Positions 7,538 to 14,994 are shown, counted from the stretch's first letter. The stretch: DNA of 19,117 nucleotides from JBNJDW01 sp051745265 (GCA_051745265.1 JBNJDW010000008.1:1-19117), one strand, 5' to 3'. Numbers and translations are program-made. Notes: generated by a model not told the origin, from the sequence alone.

Positions 7538-8890
7538 TCACTCCTGTTGCGCCTGCCCGCCACCGGGCTGCAAAACGGCCTTCAGCATGTCATAGCCCTG
7601 ATCAAGACTGGTATGCTCCTGCGGACGCTGAGACAGGAATTTTTCGATCTGCGGATATAGCGAAATGGCATAATCGACTTTGGGGTCACTGCCCTCCCGA
7701 TAAGCGCCCAGACGGATCAATTCTTCCATATCTTCATAGGCGGAAATAATCCCCCGCGCCTCGCGGACCAGTTCTTCCTGTTCTTCGGTCAGACATTTGG
7801 GCATCGACCTTGAAATACTGCGCAGCATATTAATCGCCGGATAACGACCGCGATCGGCAATGGCGCGATCCAGAACAATATGGCCATCCAAAATCCCCCG
7901 CACCGCATCTGAAATCGGCTCATTATGATCATCGCCTTCAACCAGCACGGTAAAGAATCCGGTGATATCGCCCTGATCCTTGGTTCCGGGGCCGGCCCGC
8001 TCCAAAAGCTTGGGCAATTCAGCGAAAGTTGTCGGCGGATAGCCTTTTGATGTCGGCGGCTCGCCAGCCGACAGACCAATTTCACGCTGGGCCATAGCAA
8101 AACGGGTCACTGAATCCATCAGGCACAAAACCTGTTTGCCCTCATCGCGGTAATATTCTGCCGTCGATAAAGTAAGGTAAGCCGCCTGACGACGCATCAA
8201 CGGTGATTCATCAGAGGTCGAAACAATAACAATACTGCGGCGCAGGCCTTCTTCGCCCAACTCGTCTTCCAGGAACTCCTGTACTTCGCGGCCCCGTTCA
8301 CCGATCAGACCGATAACCGTAATATCGGCCGCTGTATAGCGGGCCAGCATCGACATTAAGACCGATTTACCCACACCGGAGCCGGCGAAAATCCCCATCC
8401 GCTGCCCCTGACAGGTGCTGAGAAAACTGTTAATGGCGCGCACGCCCAGATCCAGCTTTGGCCCCAGACGCTTGCGGCCATGGGCCGCGGGCGGCGCCCG
8501 CCGCAGGGGCATTGGCATATCACCCTGATCCAAAGGCCCCTTGCCATCCAGCGGTTGGCCAAAACCGTTAATCACCCGGCCCAGCCACTTATCAGACGGA
8601 TAAATCACAGGTTCCGTCGATGTGGCAACCGCCTTACAGCCCAAACCAACCCGCTGCAGCGAACCGAAGGGCATTGCCAAAGCCTGCCCTTCTTTAAAGC
8701 CAATAACCTCACACGGCACCGGTTCGACATTCTGCGGCACCAACAGACATTGATCACCAATCGATAATTCACGTTCTATGCCGCCAATTTCGACAAGCAT
8801 GCCCAGAATCTTGGTCACCCGTCCATATAGCTTATACGGTTGGATTTGCTGTAAATCTGTTTCAAGGGATGAAATGATATTTTGTTCCAT
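7538..8890 (-). CDS. fliI: Flagellum-specific export ATPase FliI
   Basis: FliI is the soluble hexameric ATPase of the flagellar export apparatus, related to F1 beta. The 450-residue product, normal for the family, has a beta-barrel N-domain (about 20-95), Walker A AGSGVGKS (169-176), the IGERGREVQEF segment (196-206), Walker B ending at D259 (VLCLMDSVTRFAMAQREIGL), and the flagellar/type III signature GEPPTSKGYPPTTFAELPKLLERAG. The C-terminal helical domain is complete. The ATG at 8890 has only a poor AGGA about 12 bases upstream. It is first in a reverse-strand run with fliJ, the GNAT gene and probably the membrane protein, and it diverges from ctrA across a region containing CtrA boxes, so CtrA control is likely. 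A non-flagellar SctN is unlikely given the neighbours. Confidence 0.96.
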   Translation of the reverse strand: MEQNIISSLETDLQQIQPYKLYGRVTKILGMLVEIGGIERELSIGDQCLLVPQNVEPVPCEVIGFKEGQALAMPFGSLQRVGLGCKAVATSTEPVIYPSDKWLGRVINGFGQPLDGKGPLDQGDMPMPLRRAPPAAHGRKRLGPKLDLGVRAINSFLSTCQGQRMGIFAGSGVGKSVLMSMLARYTAADITVIGLIGERGREVQEFLEDELGEEGLRRSIVIVSTSDESPLMRRQAAYLTLSTAEYYRDEGKQVLCLMDSVTRFAMAQREIGLSAGEPPTSKGYPPTTFAELPKLLERAGPGTKDQGDITGFFTVLVEGDDHNEPISDAVRGILDGHIVLDRAIADRGRYPAINMLRSISRSMPKCLTEEQEELVREARGIISAYEDMEELIRLGAYREGSDPKVDYAISLYPQIEKFLSQRPQEHTSLDQGYDMLKAVLQPGGGQAQQE

Positions 8891-9049
8891 AATTTAATCA
8901 TATCCTATTTTGACAAAAAATCCATGACCCGGTCGAAAAAGACCTGTAAATTTGCCTTTTACATCTAAAGGTTTATATCCTTTAAGAGGCGCTGATATTA
9001 AGGATTTGGCAAGATATGTTTTTAAAAGATTAAAACCGTCTTCCCAAAT

Positions 9050-9064
9050 TTAACGATTTATTAA
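9050..9064 (+). promoter_or_regulatory. CtrA binding site, TTAA-N7-TTAA
   Basis: TTAA at 9050-9053 and TTAA at 9061-9064 are separated by exactly seven bases, reading TTAACGATTTATTAAC, which fits the known CtrA consensus TTAA-N7-TTAAC. A further TTAACC follows at 9068. The site lies about 130-145 bases upstream of the ctrA start and about 160-175 upstream of the fliI start, so it could serve either gene. Confidence 0.7.
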
Positions 9065-9091
9065 CCGTTAACCTTTATTAATAAAAGGGTC

Positions 9092-9120
9092 AGTATTAAA
9101 TTTTAACGAATATTAATACT
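9092..9120. repeat. Perfect 8-bp dyad upstream of the ctrA promoter
   Basis: AGTATTAA (9092-9099) and its exact reverse complement TTAATACT (9113-9120) are spaced 13 bases apart, so the two half-sites repeat at 21 bp, two helical turns. Each arm contains a TTAA, and another TTAACG (9103-9108) lies in the spacer. The last base of the right arm is the first base of the TTGACA -35. This is a likely operator; CtrA itself is the obvious candidate ligand, but that is inference. Confidence 0.55.
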
Positions 9121-9147
9121 TGACATGCTGTAAATAACAAGAACAAT
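9120..9147 (+). promoter_or_regulatory. Candidate ctrA promoter
   Basis: A perfect TTGACA (9120-9125), a 16-base spacer and AACAAT (9142-9147, four of six matches) are followed by a leader of about 40 bases to the ctrA ATG. The TTAA-rich dyad abuts the -35, the usual position for an activator or autoregulator. Confidence 0.5.
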
Positions 9148-9181
9148 AAAGCAAGAAAAAGTTTCAATAAAATAAGCGAAT

Positions 9182-9188
9182 GGGGAGG
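9182..9188 (+). promoter_or_regulatory. Strong ribosome binding site of ctrA
   Basis: GGGGAGG lies five bases before the ATG at 9194. It is the best Shine-Dalgarno seen in the window and fixes the ctrA start. Confidence 0.8.
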
Positions 9189-9193
9189 ACATT

Positions 9194-9904
9194 ATGCGCG
9201 TTTTACTGGTTGAGGACGATAAACCTACCGTCCAAAGTATTGAATTAATGTTGAAATCTGACGGCTATGTCGTCGATTCCACAGATCTCGGCGAAGAAGG
9301 CCTTGAGATCGGCAAGTTGTATGAATACGATATTATTATTCTGGATATCGGCCTGCCTGATATTGACGGCTACGAAGTTCTAAAGCGGCTTCGTGCGGCC
9401 AAAATAGAAACCCCTATTCTGATCCTGTCCGGCTTTGCCGAGCTTGACAGCAAAATCAAAGGTCTCGGCTTTGGCGCTGATGATTACCTGACCAAGCCTT
9501 TCGATAAACGCGAGCTCATGGCCCGTCTGCAGGCGATTGTCCGCCGCAGTAAAGGCCATGCCCACAGCATTATCAAAACCGGCCCGATTGAAGTCAATCT
9601 TGATGCCCGTACGGTTAATGTCGATAAAAAGCCATTGCACCTGACCGGCAAGGAATACGGTATTATGGAGCTGCTATCACTGCGCAAGGGATCAACCCTG
9701 ACCAAGGAAATGTTCCTTAACCACCTGTATGGCGGCATGGACGAACCGGAAGTCAAAATCATTGACGTTTTCATCTGCAAGCTGCGTAAAAAAATCGCCA
9801 AGCTTTCAAAAGAAGGCGAGCAGTGCATCGAAACCGTCTGGGGACGCGGATATGTATTGCGCGAACCGATTGAAACAGACAGCCGTGAAACGGCCACAGC
9901 CTGA
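9194..9904 (+). CDS. ctrA: Cell-cycle response regulator CtrA
   Basis: CtrA is an OmpR-type response regulator that, when phosphorylated through CckA and ChpT, activates flagellar, chemotaxis, division and methylation genes and in Caulobacter also silences the origin. The 236-residue product has a receiver domain (1-120) with acidic residues E7, D8 and D9, phosphoacceptor D51 (LDIGLPDIDGY), S79 and K101 (TKPFDKRELMARLQAIVRRSKGH), and a winged-helix domain ending in GRGYVLREP. The LLVEDD start, the receiver-linker sequence and the recognition-helix region KIIDVFICKLRKKI are the CtrA type rather than generic OmpR. It ends in -ATA; a C-terminal Ala-Ala marks Caulobacter CtrA for ClpXP, so a similar tag is possible. 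A hairpin terminator follows directly. Upstream CtrA boxes point to autoregulation. Confidence 0.97.
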   Translation: MRVLLVEDDKPTVQSIELMLKSDGYVVDSTDLGEEGLEIGKLYEYDIIILDIGLPDIDGYEVLKRLRAAKIETPILILSGFAELDSKIKGLGFGADDYLTKPFDKRELMARLQAIVRRSKGHAHSIIKTGPIEVNLDARTVNVDKKPLHLTGKEYGIMELLSLRKGSTLTKEMFLNHLYGGMDEPEVKIIDVFICKLRKKIAKLSKEGEQCIETVWGRGYVLREPIETDSRETATA

Positions 9905-9925
9905 TACACTTTTTACCCATTAAAC

Positions 9926-9963
9926 AAAAAAACACCCCCGGATATTCTCGGGGGTGTTTTTTT
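9926..9963. terminator. Bidirectional intrinsic terminator between ctrA and chpT
   Basis: Left arm ACACCCCCG and right arm CGGGGGTGT pair across the eight-base loop GATATTCT (9941-9948). The stem is flanked by an A-run on the left (9926-9932) and a T-run on the right (9957-9963), so it has a uridine tract in both directions and should stop both ctrA and chpT transcripts. Confidence 0.93.
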
Positions 9964-9979
9964 ATGGCTTTATGTTGTC

Positions 9980-10615
9980 TTAATATTGCAGGGTAAAGAC
10001 CATTTCGCCTTCGGATACTTTTTCCATTGTAATATCAATGCCAAAATAATCAGCAAAAACGGCGGTGACATAGCCATGGACACTGCGCGGGGTCAGATCT
10101 TCCAGATCAGCCTCCCCACGGAAGGCGGCGCCGACACCTTCACGGAATTCGACTTTCTGCGCGGATGAGGTAATTTTAACACCGTCCCCCTGTTCCAGAT
10201 TTTCAACCTTCAGATCACCATCAGCCGGTATGCATTCCCGGGCCATAATCATCGCATTCAATAAAACCTTCATAAATCCGGTCGGCGGCATGCTGCCGCC
10301 CATGGGGTTGATCTGCCATTGAAAACGGGTCCGGCTGCCTTCGATATAATTGGCAAACGTGGTCTTGATATCTTCAAAAGTAACATTGGTACCGCTACCG
10401 GCCGCACCGTAAGCCATGCGAAAACACTGCAATGCGGTAGAAGCCTGACGCACGCTGGAGCCAATCAGTGCCATGGCATCCGGCGATGCGCTGTCACCCA
10501 TTTCTTCAATAAATTCAATGCCGTTATTGATTGCGCCCACCGGGCTGACCAGATCATGACAGATATGAGAGACCAGAAGTTCAAGAATACGTGGGCTGAT
10601 TTGTGGTTCGGACAT
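9980..10615 (-). CDS. chpT: Histidine phosphotransferase ChpT
   Basis: ChpT receives phosphate from the hybrid kinase CckA and hands it to CtrA and CpdR. The 211-residue product has the diagnostic H-box near its start, LLVSHICHDLVSPVGAINNGIEF (13-35), where H20 in the CHD triplet is the expected phosphorylation site. A four-helix dimerisation part is followed by a degenerate kinase-like ATPase fold without clear ATP-binding G boxes, as in known ChpT. AGGGGA lies upstream of the ATG. It sits tail to tail with ctrA, its phosphorylation target, with a shared terminator. It lies 74 bases downstream of the phosphomannomutase gene on the same strand with no terminator seen, so it may be cotranscribed with that gene or use a promoter in that gap. 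Confidence 0.93.
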   Translation of the reverse strand: MSEPQISPRILELLVSHICHDLVSPVGAINNGIEFIEEMGDSASPDAMALIGSSVRQASTALQCFRMAYGAAGSGTNVTFEDIKTTFANYIEGSRTRFQWQINPMGGSMPPTGFMKVLLNAMIMARECIPADGDLKVENLEQGDGVKITSSAQKVEFREGVGAAFRGEADLEDLTPRSVHGYVTAVFADYFGIDITMEKVSEGEMVFTLQY

Positions 10616-10689
10616 AGTAAAAATCCCCTGTTTATTTTAATAACTGACAATAGTCTACGAATTGGCAGGCGGCAGCGCAATAGCAGAGG

Positions 10690-12108
10690 TTAAAATCTGA
10701 ACGTCACGCCAACATCTTCCAGAAAACCTTCGAGTTGCCCGGTCAGGATTTTTAAACCTTCTTCCGTAAAGGCTTCAGCCCTTAAAGACAGTACACTTTC
10801 GGTATTGGAGGCCCGCAGCAGCCACCAGCCCTCCGGCGTTGTGATCCGAATGCCGTCCATGGTCTCGACTTCGATATCCGGCAGCGCTTTCAGTTTTTCA
10901 GCGATCTCAACCGGAATATCAAATTTCCGCGCCGGATCAACCGGCAGGCGCACTTCAGGTGTGGCAATCATCTTTGGCAGATGTCCGGTCAAGGCCGGAA
11001 AACCGCCTTCGGTGCCGCTCAGAATATTCAACAAACGAACCGCGCAATAAAGACCGTCATCATAGCCATAGAAAATATCGGCAAAACAGATATGTCCGGC
11101 AAGCTCACCGCCCAGCGGTGCACGTTCGGCCATCATTTTGGCCTTGATAATAGAATGTCCGGTTGGCGACATAATCGCCCGCCCGCCCAGACGGGTGATT
11201 TCATCAAATAACACGCGGCTCGATTTCACATCGGCGATGATCGGTGCCCCCGGCTCCCGCCGCAGGATCTCCCGCGCATAGACCGCCATCAGGATATCAG
11301 CCCAGTAGATTTCACCATCAGGCCCGACAACGCCGATACGGTCACCGTCACCATCAAAACCGATACCGACATCACACTGGTTATCGCGCACGGCCTGCTG
11401 CAGATCGACCAGATTTTTCGCCACCGTCGGATCCGGGTGATGATTGGGGAATGTGCCATCCACATCATCAAACAGCAGGACATGCTCCCCCGGGATCTGA
11501 TCGACAAAATCTTTCAACACAGCGCCCGCAGCGCCATTGCCGGCATCCCAGGCAATTTTTAACGGACGGTCCATGGTCAGATCGGCAAGCAGACGCTTGA
11601 TATAACGCGGCTTCAGGTCATAGATTTCTTCCTGTCCCTCGCCGCTTTCAAAATCACGGGTTTTGATCAAATCACCGATTTCCTGCACATCATCACCATA
11701 AAATGGTCCCGTGCGCAGCGCCATTTTGATGCCGTTATGCTCGATCGGGCTGTGCGATCCGGTAATCATCACCGCGGCATCCGTATCCAATTCTTTTAAC
11801 CCGTAATAGGCCATCGGCGTCGGTCCCAGACCAAGGTCGTAAACCGAAAGGCCGCAATCCATTAATCCCTGACGGACATATCTGGCAAATTCCGGCGAGG
11901 TATCACGCCCGTCATAAGCCACACAGACGCTGGACCCGGCAATTCTGCGTTTGACGATGCTACCGAAGGCACGGCCAACAGCGTAACAGGCATCAGCGGT
12001 CAGACCGTCGCCAATGACACCACGGATGTCATATGCACGGAGAATGGAAGGATCGAGGACAAAGGTCTCATCAATCTGTTTAGCTATGGGCAGAGGAGAA
12101 GAGTTCAT
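10690..12108 (-). CDS. Phosphomannomutase/phosphoglucomutase (AlgC/ManB type)
   Basis: This alpha-D-phosphohexomutase interconverts the 6- and 1-phosphates of mannose or glucose, feeding GDP-mannose and UDP-glucose for lipopolysaccharide and exopolysaccharide. The 472 residues match the bacterial two-substrate enzymes (about 460). Visible parts are the N-terminal YDIRG (26-30), the phosphoserine loop ITGSHSP (115-121, catalytic S118), the metal loop DGDGDR (252-257), the sugar-binding GGELAGH (333-339), and the phosphate-binding RASNTE (432-437). The residue after the catalytic SH pair is Ser where Asn is commonly seen (TGSHNP). It starts the reverse-strand unit that continues into chpT and diverges from the RlmM-like gene. 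Whether mannose or glucose is the main substrate cannot be read from the sequence. Confidence 0.93.
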   Translation of the reverse strand: MNSSPLPIAKQIDETFVLDPSILRAYDIRGVIGDGLTADACYAVGRAFGSIVKRRIAGSSVCVAYDGRDTSPEFARYVRQGLMDCGLSVYDLGLGPTPMAYYGLKELDTDAAVMITGSHSPIEHNGIKMALRTGPFYGDDVQEIGDLIKTRDFESGEGQEEIYDLKPRYIKRLLADLTMDRPLKIAWDAGNGAAGAVLKDFVDQIPGEHVLLFDDVDGTFPNHHPDPTVAKNLVDLQQAVRDNQCDVGIGFDGDGDRIGVVGPDGEIYWADILMAVYAREILRREPGAPIIADVKSSRVLFDEITRLGGRAIMSPTGHSIIKAKMMAERAPLGGELAGHICFADIFYGYDDGLYCAVRLLNILSGTEGGFPALTGHLPKMIATPEVRLPVDPARKFDIPVEIAEKLKALPDIEVETMDGIRITTPEGWWLLRASNTESVLSLRAEAFTEEGLKILTGQLEGFLEDVGVTFRF

Positions 12109-12142
12109 GTTTTGCCATTTGACGGTTGGGGTTAGACATGAA

Positions 12143-12164
12143 ATAAACTTACACTACAGTTTAT
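12143..12164. repeat. 7-bp inverted repeat in divergent promoter region
   Basis: ATAAACT (12143-12149) and AGTTTAT (12158-12164) form a perfect dyad with an eight-base spacer in the 75-base gap between the mutase gene and the RlmM-like gene. It could be an operator shared by both genes or a chance AT-rich palindrome; no T-run follows, so it is not a terminator. Confidence 0.4.
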
Positions 12165-12183
12165 CTATGCAGCAAGAATTATC

Positions 12184-13095
12184 ATGTCTGAACTCTATAC
12201 CGTCTATCTCGCCCCCAAGGATCGTGAAGCCGATCTTGAGCACGAATTAAAAGGCCATATTAGCGAGCGGCATGGCCGGTTGTTCCTGTGTAAAACACCG
12301 GTCAGTCCGGTCTATTGGGCGCAGAATATCTGGTATGACGCCCGGAAAATCAGCATAGAGTCCATCGGTGATGCGGCAAAAAAACTACGCGCCATTCAGC
12401 GTAACTGGGCATTATACCCGCATGATTATCACCGCCGCACCGCCCTGATTGAAAAGAAACTGCCCCATGTCTCGGCAAAACCGATTGTTTTTCCAGCGCC
12501 GCTGCCGGATGCGCCGCTGGGCAGCTGGTGTTTGCTAGATAAAAACCTGATGCTGGCCGCGCCGACATGCTCAGAACCGGTGCCCAACGGCAAATACCTG
12601 TTTGCCGAAGACCGTGATATCCCGCCGAACCGTGCTTACTTGAAGCTTTGGGAAGTCTTTACCCGCACCGGCATTTACCCTAAGCCCGGTGAGAAAGCCA
12701 TTGATCTTGGCGCCAGCCCCGGCGGCTGGAGCTGGGTGTTGCATGAACTGGGCTGTGATGTCATCAGCGTTGACAAAGCCGCGCTTGACCCGAAAATTGC
12801 CAACCTGCCGCGGATCACCGCGCTACAGGATAGCGCCTTTGGCCTGGATCCCGCCAAAATCGGCCCGATTGACTGGCTGTGTTCTGATATTATCTGTTAT
12901 CCCGACAGGCTCTACAGCCTTGTCGAGCAATGGATGGACAGCGGGCTTGTCAAGAATATGGTTTGTACTTTGAAATTTCAGGCCGATACGGATTTTGAAT
13001 CCATTCAGCGCTTTGCATCTTTTTCTAATGCGCGCATACTCTACCTGTATTGCAACAAACACGAACTGACATGGATATGGAGGTCAGAAGAATGA
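12184..13095 (+). CDS. RlmM/FtsJ-like RNA 2'-O-methyltransferase
   Basis: The 303-residue product has a C-terminal Rossmann methyltransferase domain (about 145-303) with the FtsJ/RlmM pattern: PPNRAYLKLWE (147-157), SAM motif AIDLGASPGGWSWVL (172-186), SVDKA (195-199), SDIICYP, CTLKFQ and NKHELTW. These supply the K154-D235-K264-E294 tetrad used by 2'-O-methyltransferases of rRNA. RlmM of gammaproteobacteria (about 360 residues, modifies C2498 of 23S rRNA) carries an N-terminal THUMP domain; here the N-terminal 145 residues are shorter and I cannot recognise a THUMP. Whether the target is C2498 is therefore unproved. The ATG at 12184 is the first in frame after the divergent gap. The gene ends in an ATGA overlap with the aminopeptidase gene. 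Confidence 0.82.
   Translation: MSELYTVYLAPKDREADLEHELKGHISERHGRLFLCKTPVSPVYWAQNIWYDARKISIESIGDAAKKLRAIQRNWALYPHDYHRRTALIEKKLPHVSAKPIVFPAPLPDAPLGSWCLLDKNLMLAAPTCSEPVPNGKYLFAEDRDIPPNRAYLKLWEVFTRTGIYPKPGEKAIDLGASPGGWSWVLHELGCDVISVDKAALDPKIANLPRITALQDSAFGLDPAKIGPIDWLCSDIICYPDRLYSLVEQWMDSGLVKNMVCTLKFQADTDFESIQRFASFSNARILYLYCNKHELTWIWRSEE
13079..13083 (+). promoter_or_regulatory. Ribosome binding site that decides the aminopeptidase start
   Basis: GGAGG within the end of the RlmM-like gene lies eight bases before the ATG at 13092. It supports that start over an in-frame TTG at 13050, which would lengthen the overlap to 46 bases. Confidence 0.8.
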
Positions 13096-14909
13096 GTAAA
13101 GCACAGATTTCAATCCACCTTGCCGAACTGCGCGCCGAGATGGAAGCGCTGGAACTTGATGGATTTTACGTTCCCAGAGCCGACCAGTTTCAAAATGAAT
13201 ATGTGCCGCCCTGCAATAACCGTCTTGAATTTATTACCGGTTTTTCCGGTTCTGCCGGTCTTGCCATTATTCTAAAAGACACCGCCGCTTTCTTTACCGA
13301 TGGGCGCTACACCCTGCAGGCGAAAGAGGAAGTGCCGGCAGACAGCTATGAAATCTACAGCACCGCGCCCGGTCAGGCGCCGACACCAACGATGAAACCC
13401 GCGGACTGGCTGGATGACAAACTGCCCGAAGGCTCAAGGCTGGGCTTTGATCCGTGGATCCTGACTCCCATGCAATATGATCAGCTGAACAGCTCTGTGG
13501 CGCTGGAGCACGGCCACCTGATCCCGGTTTCAACCAACCTGATTGATAAAATCTGGGGTCACCGTCCCGCCGCACCGCAAAATAAAATGGTGGTTCATCC
13601 GGTGACCTATGCTGGAATACCCCATGACCAAAAAATCGAGGATATCACGCAAAAAGTCGTTGAGGCCAATTGCGAAGCGCTGATTCTGACCTATCCCGAA
13701 GAAATCGCCTGGCTGCTGAATATCCGCGGCAGCGATGTTGATTTTAACCCGCTCTGCCTGTGCTATGCGATTTTACGGGCCTCCGGCACGGTTGATCTGT
13801 ATATCGACAGCGCCAAAATCAGTGACGAGGTTAAGGCGCATCTGGGATCAGATGTCCAAATTCATGATTTCGAAGATTTTGAACCGGCGCTGCATGCCTT
13901 GAAAGACGGCAAAAAAACCATCTGGTTTGACCCTGATACCGCGCCCTATATGGTTAAATATATTCTGGAACATGATCATATTACCTTCCATGAGGAAGAA
14001 AGCCCGATCCAGATGGCCAAAGCCTGCAAGAACGAGACCGAGCAAAAAGGCACCATCAGCGCCCATATCCGTGACGGTGTTGCCCTGACCCGCTTTCTGG
14101 CCAAGCTATCTCAGCACAGCTATACCGGCAACAGCACGGAGCTCAGCGCCGCCAATGACCTCCGCCATCTTCGTGAAGAGGAAGAGCTTTTTAAGGATCT
14201 CAGCTTTGATACGATTTCAGGTGCCGGTCCTGCCGGGGCGATCATCCATTACCGGGTCACCGAAGACAGCGATAAGCCGCTGACCTCAGGCCCCTTATAT
14301 CTGGTTGATTCCGGCGGGCAGTATCTGGACGGCACCACCGATGTCACCCGTACGGTTGCGATTGATACCCCATCTGATGAAATGCGCGAAAATTTTACAC
14401 GCGTCCTCAAAGGCCATATTCAGGTCGCCATGAGCCGCTTTACCAAAGGCATGACCGGTGCGCCGCTTGATGACAAAGCCCGCAAGCCGTTAAATGATGT
14501 CGGCCTGGATTACGCCCATGGCACCGGGCACGGCGTTGGCAGCTATCTTTGTGTGCATGAAGGCCCCTGTGGTATTCACAGCCGCGCCCGCACGCCGCTA
14601 CTGCCCGGTATGGTGGTTTCCAATGAACCCGGTTACTACAAGCCCGGTTCTTACGGCATTCGGATCGAGAATCTGATCATGGTCATTGAAACCGATCAGA
14701 ACGAAGATGGAAAACCCGTTTACGGCTTCCAAAGCCTGACGCTGGCACCGATTGATGTGAACTGTATCAAAATCGAGCTTCTAAGCGAGGACGAGAAAAA
14801 CTGGTTGAACACCTATCATAATGAGGTCCGCGAAACCCTGTTGCCGCATCTTGAGGCCAAAGACCCGCCTGCGGCAGAATGGCTGAAAACCGCAACTGAG
14901 GCGCTTTAG
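13092..14909 (+). CDS. Xaa-Pro aminopeptidase, M24B family (aminopeptidase P)
   Basis: This dinuclear metallopeptidase removes the N-terminal residue of peptides with proline at position 2. The 605-residue product has two N-terminal creatinase-like domains (about 1-160 and 175-310, as in the long eukaryote-like aminopeptidase P forms) and a C-terminal pita-bread catalytic domain. All five metal ligands are present: D406 (LVDSGG), D417 (TTDVTRT), H480 (HGTGHGVG), E512 (SNEPGYY) and E526 (IRIENL). Length near 600 separates it from the roughly 440-residue E. coli PepP. The ATG at 13092 overlaps the stop of the RlmM-like gene as ATGA, with GGAGG eight bases upstream, so the two are translationally coupled. 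There is no signal peptide; it should be cytoplasmic. Confidence 0.94.
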   Translation: MSKAQISIHLAELRAEMEALELDGFYVPRADQFQNEYVPPCNNRLEFITGFSGSAGLAIILKDTAAFFTDGRYTLQAKEEVPADSYEIYSTAPGQAPTPTMKPADWLDDKLPEGSRLGFDPWILTPMQYDQLNSSVALEHGHLIPVSTNLIDKIWGHRPAAPQNKMVVHPVTYAGIPHDQKIEDITQKVVEANCEALILTYPEEIAWLLNIRGSDVDFNPLCLCYAILRASGTVDLYIDSAKISDEVKAHLGSDVQIHDFEDFEPALHALKDGKKTIWFDPDTAPYMVKYILEHDHITFHEEESPIQMAKACKNETEQKGTISAHIRDGVALTRFLAKLSQHSYTGNSTELSAANDLRHLREEEELFKDLSFDTISGAGPAGAIIHYRVTEDSDKPLTSGPLYLVDSGGQYLDGTTDVTRTVAIDTPSDEMRENFTRVLKGHIQVAMSRFTKGMTGAPLDDKARKPLNDVGLDYAHGTGHGVGSYLCVHEGPCGIHSRARTPLLPGMVVSNEPGYYKPGSYGIRIENLIMVIETDQNEDGKPVYGFQSLTLAPIDVNCIKIELLSEDEKNWLNTYHNEVRETLLPHLEAKDPPAAEWLKTATEAL

Positions 14910-14931
14910 GCCACGGAAAACCAGCTTTTGT

Positions 14932-14960
14932 TTGACATAATTACAAAACGCCGGTATAGT
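14932..14960 (+). promoter_or_regulatory. Near-consensus sigma-70 promoter for the small membrane protein
   Basis: TTGACA (14932-14937), a spacer of exactly 17 bases and TATAGT (14955-14960, five of six matches) lie 34 bases upstream of the ATG at 14995. This is the closest match to the housekeeping consensus found in the window and predicts a start near 14967. Confidence 0.75.
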
Positions 14961-14994
14961 CTGTAAAAGATATAGACTGTATTCGGGAGTCCTT

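Larger units (their letters stand above)
8891..9193. promoter_or_regulatory. Divergent fliI/ctrA control region
   Basis: This 303-base AT-rich gap contains no convincing ORF. From left to right it holds a 6-bp inverted repeat (TAAAGG 8966-8971, CCTTTA 8979-8984) on the fliI side, several TTAA tetramers, an exact CtrA box (9050-9064), two TTAACC hexamers seven bases apart (9061 and 9068), a perfect 8-bp dyad (9092-9120) and a TTGACA promoter. I see no GANTC methylation site, unlike the Caulobacter ctrA P1 promoter. No good sigma-70 promoter for fliI was evident. Confidence 0.8.

Noticed and set aside
8891..9193. GANTC methylation site in the ctrA promoter, as in Caulobacter P1
   Set aside because: Reading through the gap I found no GANTC, so CcrM-type control of this promoter is not supported.
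13050..13091. Upstream in-frame TTG start for the aminopeptidase P gene
   Set aside because: It would overlap the RlmM-like gene by 46 bases and has no Shine-Dalgarno; the ATG at 13092 has GGAGG at good spacing and an ATGA overlap.
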